Made by a program: the position numbers and the translations under genes
Notes under the pieces: generated by a model
Told to the model about the DNA's origin: nothing
What the model saw: only the letters and a program-made list of their open reading frames with translations
The model's database searches: none
Assembly (NCBI GenBank): GCA_019823025.1
Contig: CP081940.1
Location: 124,001 to 188,000, forward strand
Origin: Methylophilales bacterium
Lineage (GTDB): Bacteria > Pseudomonadota > Gammaproteobacteria > Burkholderiales > Methylophilaceae
DNA: 64,000 nucleotides
Direction: 5' to 3'
In this document: piece after piece, positions 26,764 to 36,761 of the stretch
Position numbering within the stretch: the first letter of the stretch is position 1
Layout of the letters: every line of letters starts with the position of its first letter

Positions 26764-26790
26764 GTCTTTTTTAAAATAAATTTTTTTTTA

Positions 26791-29103
26791 ATGAAAAAGA
26801 TAATTTTAATATTCCTATCCGTTGTGTCAATTATTTTGCCAGTTTATGCAGAAGAGAATACTATTTCTGATATCAAGGTTCAAGGGCTAAAGAGAGTAGA
26901 TGCTGGATTAGTTTTTGATAATATCCCTTTTGAGGTAAATACCCCAATTAAGGAAGCTAATTTTAGCGAAGCTATTCAGCTTCTATATAAAACTGGGCAA
27001 TTTAAAAATATAAGCATAGATTTAGAAGGAACTGTTGTAATTATTAATGTTAATGAAAAACCTATCATCTCGACAATTACTTTTCATGGTACCGATGCTA
27101 TGCAACCTGACAAAATCAAAGAAGGTATGCTCCAAATGGATTTGGGTGAGGGATTGATTTTTAACGAACCCAACTTAAAAAAGGTTAAAAGTCAAATTAG
27201 CTTGCAATATCTTAATTTAGGCCTCTATTCAGCGACTGTTGAAACAAAAGTTACTCCACAAGAAAGAAATCGTGTTGCAATAGATTTTTATATAAATGAA
27301 GGCTCTACAGCCAGAATTAAAGAAATAAAAATAATAGGCATAACTAATTTTGATGAAGAAGATTTATTGAGCCGACTCGATCTTAAGCCAACAAGTTTTT
27401 TATCATGGTGGGATAAAGATGATAGATACTCCCGTCAAATCCTAGTCGGTGACTTAGAAAAAATTCGTTCTTTTTATATGGATAGAGGATATTTGGACTT
27501 TGATATTAAAAATACCACTGTAAGTATTTCAGAAACCAAAAAAAATGTTTATATTTCAATCATTATAGATGAAGGTGATAAATATAATTTTGGGGATATT
27601 AAATTAAGTGGGAAATATTATCCATTGACGGAAGAGTCAATCTTTCAAAAGGATATTAAAACAATTAAAGGTGAAGTTTTCAGTAGAAAATTACTAAATC
27701 AATCAACAGAATCGATCAATCAAGAGCTTGGTAATTATGGTTACGCGTTCTCTAATGTAAACCCTATTCCAGATGTTGATAAAAACAATTTAACGGTTGG
27801 TTTCAATTATTTTATTGATCCAGGAAAAAAGACTTATGTAAGACGTATAAGCTTTATAGGAAATGAAAGAACTCAGGATAAAGTTTTAAGAAGAGAGATG
27901 AGGCAGTTTGAAGCTTCTTATTATGATAAAGAAAAAATTGATCACTCGACTAGACGTTTAAAAAGAACTCAGTATTTTGAGGGGGTAGATATTAAAACAG
28001 TTTCTGTCCCAGGTATTTCTGACCAAGTTGACTTAACAGTTGCCGTTAAAGAAAAAAATACAGGTTCGGTAAAGCTTGGAGCAGGTGCAAGTTCAGACGA
28101 GGGGTTGGTGGGGAGCTTTTCTGTAACACAAGCCAATTTTCTTGGAACTGGTAATACAGTTTCAGGAACTATAAATACTAGTAGCGTCAACACGATCTAC
28201 CAGATAAATCATATTGATCCTTATTTCACTCTTGACGGAATCTCTAGGAGACTCACAGCCTACATGAAAGAAACAAATACAAAGGATTTGGATACGGGGC
28301 AATACGATAAAAAATCATATGGATTGGGCGTAGGTTTTGGAGTTCCTATGAATGAGTATGATACTGTTAGGATTGGTTTTGATGTTGATATTTCAGACAT
28401 TACACTTGTTGATTCATCACCGCAAAGGTATAAAGATTATTGTAAGGATGTTTCGGGTGGAGATAGCAGTGGTTGTGATCAAAATGAAGCTGTCTTATCT
28501 CTTGGATACTCCTCTGACAAAAGAGATAGCGCCATATATCCAAGAGATGGTTATAAATATGATTTAAGCACTGAAATTACTTTACCATTACTTGATATGC
28601 AGTATTATCAAATTAATGCAAAAGTTGTGGACTATATCCCACTGTCTAAAGAATTCGTTTGGAATAATAAACTTAATTTAGGATATGCACATTCTTATGG
28701 AGACGATCCATACCCATTCTTTCAAAATTATTATGTAGGCGGCACAAATTCTGTAAGAGGCTATAAAGCAGCATCGATTGGAAAACAGTATTTCGACACC
28801 ATACAAGATGATTATGTCTCAACTGGAGGAACTACAAAGGTTGTAGCGAACACTTCAATCCTTTTCCCACTTCCTGGAGGAATGTTTAAAGATCAAGTTA
28901 GGCTTGAAACATTCATCGATGGTGGTGGTGTATGGGAGGAGGATGAGAATATTGCACTAGATGAAATGAGATTCTCAGCAGGGCTTTCAATTCAGTGGGT
29001 TTCGCCATTTGGCCCAATCAATGTATCATTTGCTAAGGCATTGAATGATGATGCTCAAGATGAAACGGAATCATTCCAGTTTGGAATGGGAACGAATTTT
29101 TAA
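26791..29103 (+). CDS. bamA: Outer membrane protein assembly factor BamA
   Basis: Core of the BAM complex that folds outer membrane barrels. The 770 residues have a signal peptide ending in LPVYA, five POTRA repeats (about residues 24-420, beginning ISDIKVQGLKRVDAG) and a C-terminal barrel with the loop 6 motif SVRGYKAASIG. The final phenylalanine (FGMGTNF) is the expected barrel signal. A cysteine pair (DYCKDVSGGDSSGC) lies in an extracellular loop. It is followed by skp and lpxD in the usual order. Confidence 0.98.
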   Translation: MKKIILIFLSVVSIILPVYAEENTISDIKVQGLKRVDAGLVFDNIPFEVNTPIKEANFSEAIQLLYKTGQFKNISIDLEGTVVIINVNEKPIISTITFHGTDAMQPDKIKEGMLQMDLGEGLIFNEPNLKKVKSQISLQYLNLGLYSATVETKVTPQERNRVAIDFYINEGSTARIKEIKIIGITNFDEEDLLSRLDLKPTSFLSWWDKDDRYSRQILVGDLEKIRSFYMDRGYLDFDIKNTTVSISETKKNVYISIIIDEGDKYNFGDIKLSGKYYPLTEESIFQKDIKTIKGEVFSRKLLNQSTESINQELGNYGYAFSNVNPIPDVDKNNLTVGFNYFIDPGKKTYVRRISFIGNERTQDKVLRREMRQFEASYYDKEKIDHSTRRLKRTQYFEGVDIKTVSVPGISDQVDLTVAVKEKNTGSVKLGAGASSDEGLVGSFSVTQANFLGTGNTVSGTINTSSVNTIYQINHIDPYFTLDGISRRLTAYMKETNTKDLDTGQYDKKSYGLGVGFGVPMNEYDTVRIGFDVDISDITLVDSSPQRYKDYCKDVSGGDSSGCDQNEAVLSLGYSSDKRDSAIYPRDGYKYDLSTEITLPLLDMQYYQINAKVVDYIPLSKEFVWNNKLNLGYAHSYGDDPYPFFQNYYVGGTNSVRGYKAASIGKQYFDTIQDDYVSTGGTTKVVANTSILFPLPGGMFKDQVRLETFIDGGGVWEEDENIALDEMRFSAGLSIQWVSPFGPINVSFAKALNDDAQDETESFQFGMGTNF

Positions 29104-29132
29104 TATAATTTAAGATAAGGAACTAAATAACC

Positions 29133-29645
29133 ATGATCAGTAAATTTTCAGCAATAATTTTTAGTATATTTCTGTTGCTACCACTGTCAGTTTCAGCTGA
29201 GATGGAAATATTCAAAATTGGCTATGTTGTTGTAGAGAAGGTTTTAAAGGAAGCGCCCCAAACAGCTGCTAGTAATAAAAAACTTGAAAAAGAATTTAAA
29301 TCTAGGACGGATGAACTTCAAAAGAAAGTAAAAGCCATTCAGAAACAAGAAAAAGATTTCAATAAAAATAGTTTAACAATGACAGCTTCTGATCGCCAAA
29401 AGGCACAAAAGAAAATACAAAATTCAAAAATTGAAACCCAAAGAATGGAAAGAGAGTTAAGAGAAGATATTGATATTAGAAGACGTGAAGAAATTGGAAG
29501 ATTACAAGAAAAAATAAATGAAGCAATTGAGGAAATGGCTAAAACAGATAAGTATGATCTTATTCTTTACCAAGGTGTAGCTTATGCCTCAAAAGAAATT
29601 GATATTACTGATAAACTTATTAAAGTTTTAGGTAAAACTAAATAA
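29133..29645 (+). CDS. skp: Periplasmic chaperone Skp/OmpH
   Basis: Holds unfolded outer membrane proteins in the periplasm before BamA. The 170 residues start with a signal peptide (IIFSIFLLLPLSVSAE). IGYVVVEKVLKEAP forms the trimer body, and a long charged coiled coil follows (about residues 50-135, KKLEKEFKSRTDELQKKV onward), making the tentacles. It lies between bamA and lpxD. Confidence 0.93.
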   Translation: MISKFSAIIFSIFLLLPLSVSAEMEIFKIGYVVVEKVLKEAPQTAASNKKLEKEFKSRTDELQKKVKAIQKQEKDFNKNSLTMTASDRQKAQKKIQNSKIETQRMERELREDIDIRRREEIGRLQEKINEAIEEMAKTDKYDLILYQGVAYASKEIDITDKLIKVLGKTK

Positions 29646-29658
29646 TAAAAGTATGTGA

Positions 29659-30651
29659 ATGTTGAAAGAATTTAAGTGTTCCGAGTTGGCTGAGGTAGTT
29701 GGAGGTAAAGCTTCCTCAGGCAATATTGTAGTCGATAATATTTCTTCTTTAGATTCCGCAAATGCTAGTTCAATTTCCTTCTTGTCAGACTCATCTTATA
29801 TTCCAAAGCTTAAGAAGACAAAATCTAAAGTTATTTTAATTAAAAATGATGATTTAAAGTATTGGGAAAAAGATTATATTCTTGTTAAAAACCCTTATCT
29901 AGCTTTTTCTAAGATTGCTACTTTATTCAATGAGCTTGGTGAGAATGACAAACACACTATCCATGAATCTGTTGTTTTTGGTAATAATTCAAAACCTGAA
30001 AAAAATAATGATATACGAGCTCATTCCGTCATTGGAGATAATTGCTTATTAGGAAAAAAAATTCAAATTGGTACAAATGTTTCTATTGGGGATAATGTTG
30101 CAATTGGTGAAAATACAATTATTCATGCAAATGTAAGTATTGAGAATAATGTAAAGATAGGTATTAATTGTATATTATTTTCTGGCGCAAGAATCGGTAC
30201 TGACGGTTTTGGCTATGCACCAGATGATGATGGTAGTTGGTCAAAGATTCCACAAACAGGTAGTGTGATTATCGAGGATAATGTACATATTGGCGCTAAT
30301 ACAACGATTGATTGTGGAGCGATAGATAATACTGTTATCAAATCAGGAGTAAAAATTGATAATTTAGTTCATATTGCTCATAATTGTGAAATAGGCGAAA
30401 ATACAATTATAGCAGCGATGGCAGGCTTTGCTGGAAGTTCGAAGATAGGTAAGGGGTGTATGATTGGTGGAGGCGCTAGAATAGCTCCAAATATTTCCAT
30501 TGCTGACAAGACTGTAATTTCACCTACAACAGCAATTGGAAGATCCATTAAAAAAGAGGGGCAAAGGTTTACTGGAGCCTTACCTCCATTGAGTCACAAA
30601 GATTGGTTAAAGTTTGCAGTTAAATTTATGATTAGAAAAGGTATTAAATGA
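29659..30651 (+). CDS. lpxD: UDP-3-O-acylglucosamine N-acyltransferase
   Basis: Third step of lipid A synthesis, adding the N-linked hydroxyacyl chain from acyl-ACP. The 330 residues show the N-terminal uridine-binding domain ([16 protein letters not shown]) and then left-handed beta-helix hexapeptide repeats such as [17 protein letters not shown]. The catalytic histidine is in [11 protein letters not shown] and [15 protein letters not shown] turns follow. It overlaps fabZ by four bases. Confidence 0.97.
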   Translation: MLKEFKCSELAEVVGGKASSGNIVVDNISSLDSANASSISFLSDSSYIPKLKKTKSKVILIKNDDLKYWEKDYILVKNPYLAFSKIATLFNELGENDKHTIHESVVFGNNSKPEKNNDIRAHSVIGDNCLLGKKIQIGTNVSIGDNVAIGENTIIHANVSIENNVKIGINCILFSGARIGTDGFGYAPDDDGSWSKIPQTGSVIIEDNVHIGANTTIDCGAIDNTVIKSGVKIDNLVHIAHNCEIGENTIIAAMAGFAGSSKIGKGCMIGGGARIAPNISIADKTVISPTTAIGRSIKKEGQRFTGALPPLSHKDWLKFAVKFMIRKGIK

Positions 30652-31100
30652 CACAAAACACCTCAATGAATATTAATGAAATATTAGACCATCTTCCCCA
30701 TAGGTATCCATTTGTTCTGATTGACAAAGTTTTGTCATATGAGGTCGGTAAAAAAATTGAAGCCATTAAAAATGTAACAATTAACGAACCATTCTTTCCT
30801 GGACATTTTCCTCATTATCCAGTGATGCCTGGAATTCTAATTATTGAGGCTATGGCTCAAGCTGCAGCAATATTATCTTTTAAAACAATGAATGATAAGC
30901 CAAACGATCATTCAGTTTATTATTTTGCAGGAGTGGATAATGCAAGATTTAAAAAGCCTGTGGTGCCTGGTGATCAATTAAATTTGACCATTTCAATAGA
31001 AAAAAGAATCAAAGGGTTTTGGAAGTACAAGGGAATTGCATTGGTTGAAAATAAAGTTGTAGCTGAAGCAAATATTACATGCATCCTAAAAGAAATTTAA
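30648..31100 (+). CDS. fabZ: 3-hydroxyacyl-[acyl-carrier-protein] dehydratase FabZ
   Basis: Dehydrates 3-hydroxyacyl-ACP in fatty acid elongation. The 150 residues form a single hot-dog domain with [13 protein letters not shown] near the N terminus. The catalytic histidine is in [14 protein letters not shown] and the glutamate in [10 protein letters not shown]. Placement between lpxD and lpxA is the classical arrangement that balances lipid A and phospholipid synthesis. Confidence 0.98.
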   Translation: MTQNTSMNINEILDHLPHRYPFVLIDKVLSYEVGKKIEAIKNVTINEPFFPGHFPHYPVMPGILIIEAMAQAAAILSFKTMNDKPNDHSVYYFAGVDNARFKKPVVPGDQLNLTISIEKRIKGFWKYKGIALVENKVVAEANITCILKEI

Positions 31101-31115
31101 AAGAAAGATTGATCA

Positions 31116-31916
31116 ATGGAATTTGAGCAAGATATTCATCCTACCGCTATCATTCACCAAGACGCAATATTACATAACAATGTAAAGGTTGGTGCTTACT
31201 CAGTAATTGGAGGGTCAGTTGAGCTTGGCGAAGACACTGAAATTGGTAACCATGTAAATATAACTGGTCATACAAAATTAGGTAAATCAAATAAGATATA
31301 TCATAGTTCATCAATAGGCGAGCAGCCTCAGGACATGAAGTATAAAAATCAAGAAACTTTGCTTGAGATCGGTGATAGAAATACCATTAGAGAGTTTTGT
31401 ACAATAAATACCGGGACAGTCGAAGGAAACAAAAAAACCTTAATTGGAAATGATAATTGGATTATGGCTTATGTTCATATTGCTCATGACTGTATCGTTA
31501 AAAATAATATAGTTATTGCCAACAGCGCTACGCTTGCTGGACATGTAGAAGTTGATGATTATGTAATAATAGGTGGGTTAACAGCTATACATCAATTCTG
31601 TAAAATCGGTCAACATGCTATAACAATGGGGGGCACATTGCTTTCTCAGGATGTACCTCCTTATGTTCGAGCTGTTAGTAAGGGTGGAATGGCATTTCCA
31701 AATGGAATAAATTCTGAAGGGCTCAGGAGAAGGGGCTTTACTGCCAAAACAATTAGCGATATCAAGAATGGTTACAAGGTTATATATATGAGAGATCACT
31801 CAGTAGATGAGGCAAAAAAAGAGCTTTCTAAGCTTGTACTATCCTCGTCTGAAGTAGGTGCTTACATAGACTTTATTGAGAGATCAAATAGAGGACTTAT
31901 AAGACCAAGTGGCTAA
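31116..31916 (+). CDS. lpxA: UDP-N-acetylglucosamine O-acyltransferase
   Basis: First step of lipid A synthesis. The 266 residues are a left-handed beta-helix trimer subunit with DIHPTAIIHQDAILHNNVKVG repeats. The substrate loop is GEQPQDMKYKNQET, and the catalytic histidine is in YVHIAHDCIVKNN. IGGLTAIHQFCKIG is the acyl-chain ruler region. It overlaps lpxB by eight bases. Confidence 0.98.
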   Translation: MEFEQDIHPTAIIHQDAILHNNVKVGAYSVIGGSVELGEDTEIGNHVNITGHTKLGKSNKIYHSSSIGEQPQDMKYKNQETLLEIGDRNTIREFCTINTGTVEGNKKTLIGNDNWIMAYVHIAHDCIVKNNIVIANSATLAGHVEVDDYVIIGGLTAIHQFCKIGQHAITMGGTLLSQDVPPYVRAVSKGGMAFPNGINSEGLRRRGFTAKTISDIKNGYKVIYMRDHSVDEAKKELSKLVLSSSEVGAYIDFIERSNRGLIRPSG

Positions 31917-33039
31917 AATAGCCATATTAGCAGGTGAGCCATCGGGAGATCTGATTGCTTCGCAGCTCATGGCTTATGTCAGGTCTAAAGTAAAGAATAT
32001 TGAGTTTATTGGGGTAGGAGGATCCTTAATGAAACAACAGGGATTAAGGTCCTTTTTCGATTATTCAAATCTTTCTCTGTATGGTGTTTTTCAAGTAATT
32101 CCAAATATCCCAAAGTTAATTTTTTTAAGATATAAGTTAATTAATTATTTAAGAAATGAGAAACCAGATATTTTTATTGGTGTAGATGCTCCTGATTTCA
32201 ATTTTTATATTGAAAAGAAACTTAAACAAAGTGGTATACCAACTTTTCATTACGTTGCTCCATCGGTATGGGCGTGGAGGCCAAATAGAGTTTATAAGAT
32301 AAAAAAATCTACTGACCATATATTTTCAATTTTTCCCCATGAAAAACCATTGTTTGTGAAAGTTGGTATAGAAACAACTTTTGTTGGCCACCCTTTAGCA
32401 AATAAAATCCCATTACAATCAAATATGAATAAATACCGTAAGGCATTGAGACTTAATCGTGATGAACTCGTAATAGCTCTTTTACCAGGAAGTAGAGTGG
32501 GTGAATTGAAAGCTCATACTGATACCTTGCTTGAAACAGCCCAAAATCTATTTGAAGTCTATCCAGATGCTAAATTTTTAATACCTGCAACAAATGTTAA
32601 AAATGTGAATTTTATAAAAGGTCGGATGAGAAATAATCCTACTAAAAATATTAAGCTGATCAATGGGAAGGTCGATGAAATACTGAGTTCTGCAAATATC
32701 GCTATAGCAGCTTCAGGAACTGCATCACTGCAAATTGCATTACATAAAAAGCCGATGATTATAATTTATAAGGGCTCTTGGATTTCATATTTTATATGGA
32801 AAATGGTGCGTTTAATTCCATATGTAAGCTTGCCAAATATTTTACTTAATGAAAATTTTATTCCTGAAATGCTGCAACATAGAGCAACGCCAAATCTATT
32901 AAGTGAAAAAGCTTGTGAAATTATTAAAGATAAAAAATACTCAAAAAAAATTGAGTCTAAATTTAATATGCTTCATAAAGATTTAAAAAGGAATACATCA
33001 TCTATAATTTTTAAAATAATAAAGCCTTACCTTAAATGA
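31909..33039 (+). CDS. lpxB: Lipid-A-disaccharide synthase
   Basis: Joins UDP-diacylglucosamine and lipid X to form the disaccharide. The 376 residues carry the GT19 motifs ILAGEPSGDLIASQL, GVGGSLMKQQG, IGVDAPDFNF, VAPSVWAWRPNRVYKI, LLPGSRVGEL and AASGTASLQIAL. It starts with GTG inside the end of lpxA and overlaps rnhB by four bases, giving a tightly coupled lpxA-lpxB-rnhB unit. Confidence 0.98.
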   Translation: MAKIAILAGEPSGDLIASQLMAYVRSKVKNIEFIGVGGSLMKQQGLRSFFDYSNLSLYGVFQVIPNIPKLIFLRYKLINYLRNEKPDIFIGVDAPDFNFYIEKKLKQSGIPTFHYVAPSVWAWRPNRVYKIKKSTDHIFSIFPHEKPLFVKVGIETTFVGHPLANKIPLQSNMNKYRKALRLNRDELVIALLPGSRVGELKAHTDTLLETAQNLFEVYPDAKFLIPATNVKNVNFIKGRMRNNPTKNIKLINGKVDEILSSANIAIAASGTASLQIALHKKPMIIIYKGSWISYFIWKMVRLIPYVSLPNILLNENFIPEMLQHRATPNLLSEKACEIIKDKKYSKKIESKFNMLHKDLKRNTSSIIFKIIKPYLK

Positions 33040-33599
33040 CCCATATATGTGGAGTTGATGAAGCTGGAAGGGGGCCTTTATGCGGACCTGTTTTTGCTTC
33101 AGCAGTCATTCTAGATAATGATTTGAAAATAAAAAATTTAGATGATTCAAAGAAAATTTCTCCCAAAAAAAGAAATGACATTTATGAAGAGATAAAAATA
33201 AAATCTTTTGAATATACTTTTGCATCCGCAAGTGTTGAAGAAATTGACGAATTAAATATTCTAAATGCTTCATTACTTGCAATGAAAAGGGCAATACTAA
33301 AGTTAAATAAGAAGCCTATTGATTGCTATGTTGATGGACTTTATACACCCAAAATAGAGGGATGCAATTTAACTGCAATAATAAAGGGCGATTCATTAAT
33401 TCCATCAATCTCAGCAGCTTCAATTATTGCTAAAGTCGAGAGAGATAAATATATGGAATCTTTGCATGAATTGTTTCCTCATTATGAGCTGAACTCTCAT
33501 AAGGGGTATCCAACAAAAAAACATATTTCTTTAATTAAAAAATATGGTGTAAATGAGATTTATAGAAAAACCTTTAAGCCTGTTAAAGATTTAATTTAA
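33036..33599 (+). CDS. rnhB: Ribonuclease HII
   Basis: Cleaves RNA in RNA-DNA hybrids and single ribonucleotides in DNA. The 187 residues begin with the active-site stretch GVDEAGRGPLCGPV, followed by LDDSKKISPKKR, the aspartate in CYVDGLY, and SAASIIAKVERD. HSHKGYPTKKH near the C terminus is also typical. It closes the rpsB-to-rnhB core block and converges on the methyltransferase gene with a nine-base overlap. Confidence 0.98.
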   Translation: MTHICGVDEAGRGPLCGPVFASAVILDNDLKIKNLDDSKKISPKKRNDIYEEIKIKSFEYTFASASVEEIDELNILNASLLAMKRAILKLNKKPIDCYVDGLYTPKIEGCNLTAIIKGDSLIPSISAASIIAKVERDKYMESLHELFPHYELNSHKGYPTKKHISLIKKYGVNEIYRKTFKPVKDLI

Positions 33600-34313
33600 A
33601 AGAAAAATGCATAGTTTCTTTGAGAGATCAGGTGTTTTATTACGACGCCACTCCTTTAATGATTTACTTAATATTACCTGGTCGGTATCAGTTAAATTAG
33701 TTGCCACACAAAGCTTTATACATTCATTATCTATTTTCAAAATATCTGTTAATAATTTATTATTCCGATAAGGCGTTTCAATAAAAATTTGTGTTTCCTG
33801 TTTTGTTTTTATATTTTTTTGAATTTCTTTAAAAAAATCTATTTTTTTATTTTCTTCAATGGGCACGTAGCCATGAAAGCAGAAGTTTTGCCCATTAAAT
33901 CCTGATGCCATTAATCCTAAAATAATGGATGAAGGACCAACTAAAGGTTTTACCTTAATTTTGAGCTCATGTGCTTTAGAGACTATGAAAGCTCCTGGGT
34001 CTGCAATGCATGGAGTTCCTGAATCAGACAATAACCCTATGCTCTCTCCAGCTAAGATTGGTTTTAAGTAATTTTCGATTGATTCTAATGAAGATTTTTT
34101 GCTATGCTCAACAATATTAAGATCTTGGAGATTTTGATCTAGATTAAGTTTTTTAAGTGCTTTTCTTGCAGTTTTCGGATTTTCAACAATAAAATTTTTA
34201 ATTTTTTTTAATTTTTTTTTGTCCTCTTCTAAAAGAAAATCATTATTAAATTCTTGTTCAATTGATATGGGAATAAGAAATAATTCCCCTTGATTTCTAG
34301 TATCCTTCTCCAA
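33591..34313 (-). CDS. RsmI-like SAM-dependent methyltransferase (tetrapyrrole methylase fold)
   Basis: Belongs to the family of RsmI, the 16S rRNA 2'-O-methyltransferase. The 240 residues include ESIGLLSDSGTPCIADPGAFIV, the SAM-site motif VGPSSIILGLMASGF and IFIETPYRNNKLL. It is shorter than RsmI (about 280) and has a divergent N terminus (GELFLIPISIEQEF). It matches the RsmI paralogue that betaproteobacteria keep beside maf and opposite rpmF. The methylation target is unknown. It follows maf without a gap. Confidence 0.85.
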   Translation of the reverse strand: MEKDTRNQGELFLIPISIEQEFNNDFLLEEDKKKLKKIKNFIVENPKTARKALKKLNLDQNLQDLNIVEHSKKSSLESIENYLKPILAGESIGLLSDSGTPCIADPGAFIVSKAHELKIKVKPLVGPSSIILGLMASGFNGQNFCFHGYVPIEENKKIDFFKEIQKNIKTKQETQIFIETPYRNNKLLTDILKIDNECIKLCVATNLTDTDQVILSKSLKEWRRNKTPDLSKKLCIFLLN

Positions 34314-34886
34314 TTAAATAACTCCATATTTTTCAAACATCTGTGATAGCTTAATCAATGGAAGCCCAATAACAGCCGTGGGATCATTACATTGAATTAC
34401 TTCTAATAGGGAAATTCCAAGACCTTCAGATTTTATGCTTCCCACACATTGAGTGGGATCTTCCATTTTAAGATAATTTTTTATCTGTTCTTCAGAAAGT
34501 TTTTTGTAAGTTACTGAGAATTTAACGACTGCATCGGTAGAAATATTTCTCTGTATATTTTTTAAGCATAAACCTGAATAAAAATTTAATGTTTGTCCGC
34601 TGAGTTCACTTAATTGAATAAAGGCATTTTCAATACTTAGAGGTTTTCTTACCTCTTTATTATTAAATTCTGCTGTTTGATCTGAGCCAATTACAAATGC
34701 TGATGGATTTTTTTTTGCAATTGCCTCTGCCTTTTCGTTTGAAAGCCTTCTTGCTTGGTCTTCAAAAGGTTCATCATTCATTCTTTCCTCATTTATATTA
34801 GGTGAAGTAGACGTAAATTTTACAGGGAGTCTTTTAAGTAGTTCTTGACGATAGATTGATGAAGACGCAAGAATTATTTTACTCAT
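34314..34886 (-). CDS. Maf-family nucleoside triphosphate pyrophosphatase (YceF type)
   Basis: Hydrolyses modified or non-canonical nucleotides to monophosphates. The 190 residues begin ILASSSIYRQELLKRLP, with the entry helix and serines typical of Maf, then SDQTAEFNNKEVRKPLS and GSIKSEGLGISLLE. The latter resembles the YceF (7-methyl-GTP) branch rather than the dTTP/UTP branch, but this is by eye. It is co-directional with the methyltransferase and lies opposite the rpmF cluster, as in many betaproteobacteria. Confidence 0.9.
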   Translation of the reverse strand: MSKIILASSSIYRQELLKRLPVKFTSTSPNINEERMNDEPFEDQARRLSNEKAEAIAKKNPSAFVIGSDQTAEFNNKEVRKPLSIENAFIQLSELSGQTLNFYSGLCLKNIQRNISTDAVVKFSVTYKKLSEEQIKNYLKMEDPTQCVGSIKSEGLGISLLEVIQCNDPTAVIGLPLIKLSQMFEKYGVI

Positions 34887-34907
34887 AAAGAAATAACTTC
34901 ATTCTAG

Positions 34908-36755
34908 TTACTGAGGTTGGATTTCGATGAGTGTTTCATTTGGAGACACACTGTCACCATTTGCAACATGAATCGCAACAACAATTCCAGATTTTGAGGC
35001 CTGTATCTCATTCTCCATTTTCATTGCCTCTATCACAATTACGCTATCGCCTGCATTAACGCTATCACCCACTTTTACTTTGATATCAATAATTGTTCCG
35101 GGCATGGCGGTAGTGACGCATCCATCATGCTTAGGTCGCGCATGTTTTGATGCTTTCCCTTGGTTTGTTTTTTCACTAACATCTAGATTTTTCCCATTGC
35201 CATCACTCACAATAACTTGATCCAGAGTTTCAACTAGAACCTCTTCTGATATCCCATCAACAGATACATAGAATGGTCTTTCAGGATCCCCTGAATTACC
35301 AGAACCTGTTAGATTTATATGATAGGTTTCCCCATGAAGCGTAATATTAAACTCAGATGGTGCATAGCGATTACTCGCATCATTAGCTTCACTTTTTATT
35401 AGTAATTCTTCTGGAACAAGTGAGCCTGCGTTTCTTTCTTTGAGGAATGAGGTCGCTAAATCAGGGAACATTGCATATGTTAGGAGGTCCTCATCACTTT
35501 TTATAATTTCGTCCGCTTTGACTCTAAGGTTTTCAATTTCAGGCTTTAGTTCGTCTGCAGGTCTACAAGTTATTGGTTTTTGGTCCCCAATAGCCTTAGA
35601 TTTTATTTCTTCATTAACTTTTCCTGGAGCAGCTCCATATTGTCCAAGAAAGTAATTTTTAACTTCATTAGTGACTGTTTTGTACCTCGAACCAGTAATA
35701 ATATTTAATGCCGCTTGAGTACCAACAATTTGTGATGTTGGCGTAACTAGAGGAGGGTAACCTAAGTCCTTCCTTACTTCGGGTATCTCTTTTAAAACAT
35801 CATCCATTTTATCGAGCGCGTCTTGATCTTTTAATTGATTAGATAAGTTAGAAATCATTCCACCAGGAACTTGATTTGATAAAACTCTCGGATCAACGCC
35901 TGTAAATTCTGATTCAAATTGCCAATATTTTTTACGTGCTTCTCGGAGATGTTCGCTTATAGAGTCTATTGCAGCTATATCAATATTAATCTCATAACCC
36001 ATACTTTGAAGGGCAGCAATTATAGATTCTGTAGTTGGATGACTAGCGCCCTCAGAGAAGCTTGAATTACAAGTATCAATAATTGTAGCTCCAGCCTCGA
36101 CCGCGGCTATTAGGTTTAGACTTGCAAGACCAGCAGTAGCATGACTATGAACATGAATTGGAATACTGATATTTTTTGTCAGTAATGATACAAGTTCTTT
36201 TGTAGATTGAGGTGTGAGTAGACCCGCCATATCTTTTATTGCTAAGGTGTCGCTACCCATAGATTCTAATTTTTTTGCCATTTCCAAAAAGTATTCATTA
36301 TTATGAACTGGCGATGTTGTATAGCTTAAGGTTCCCTCAGCATGTTTTTTATATTTCTTAACTGCTTTGATGGATGTTTCAATATTTCTAATGTCATTCA
36401 TAGCATCAAAAATCCTAAATATATCTACACCATTTTCAACAGATTTTTTTACAAAAAGATCAACAACATCGTCTGAGTAATGTCTATACCCAAGAAGATT
36501 CTGGCCTCTTAATAACATTTGGATACGGCTGTTGGGAAGCGCTTTTCTTAGTTTTTGCAATCTCTCCCATGGATCTTCTTTTAAATATCGGACACACGCA
36601 TCAAAGGTTGCACCACCCCATGCTTCAATAGACCAAAAATCCAAAGCATCAAGTTGTGGGCATATAGGCAGCATATCCTCAGTTTTTAATCTTGTTGCTA
36701 TATGGCATTGATGACCATCTCTGAGAACAAGCTCTGTTATATCAATTTTTTTCAT
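34908..36755 (-). CDS. Pyruvate carboxylase subunit B (carboxyltransferase plus biotin carrier)
   Basis: Transfers carboxyl from biotin to pyruvate to give oxaloacetate. The 615 residues have an OadA-like carboxyltransferase domain (residues 1-290, with ITELVLRDGHQ, FRIFDAMND and the metal site HVHSHATAG), a conserved linker, and a C-terminal biotinyl domain. The biotin lysine is in VIEAMKMENEI. No membrane decarboxylase subunits (OadB/G) are nearby and the biotin carboxylase gene lies directly upstream, so a soluble pyruvate carboxylase is more likely than an oxaloacetate-decarboxylating sodium pump. Confidence 0.88.
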   Translation of the reverse strand: MKKIDITELVLRDGHQCHIATRLKTEDMLPICPQLDALDFWSIEAWGGATFDACVRYLKEDPWERLQKLRKALPNSRIQMLLRGQNLLGYRHYSDDVVDLFVKKSVENGVDIFRIFDAMNDIRNIETSIKAVKKYKKHAEGTLSYTTSPVHNNEYFLEMAKKLESMGSDTLAIKDMAGLLTPQSTKELVSLLTKNISIPIHVHSHATAGLASLNLIAAVEAGATIIDTCNSSFSEGASHPTTESIIAALQSMGYEINIDIAAIDSISEHLREARKKYWQFESEFTGVDPRVLSNQVPGGMISNLSNQLKDQDALDKMDDVLKEIPEVRKDLGYPPLVTPTSQIVGTQAALNIITGSRYKTVTNEVKNYFLGQYGAAPGKVNEEIKSKAIGDQKPITCRPADELKPEIENLRVKADEIIKSDEDLLTYAMFPDLATSFLKERNAGSLVPEELLIKSEANDASNRYAPSEFNITLHGETYHINLTGSGNSGDPERPFYVSVDGISEEVLVETLDQVIVSDGNGKNLDVSEKTNQGKASKHARPKHDGCVTTAMPGTIIDIKVKVGDSVNAGDSVIVIEAMKMENEIQASKSGIVVAIHVANGDSVSPNETLIEIQPQ

Positions 36756-36761
36756 ATTTTT

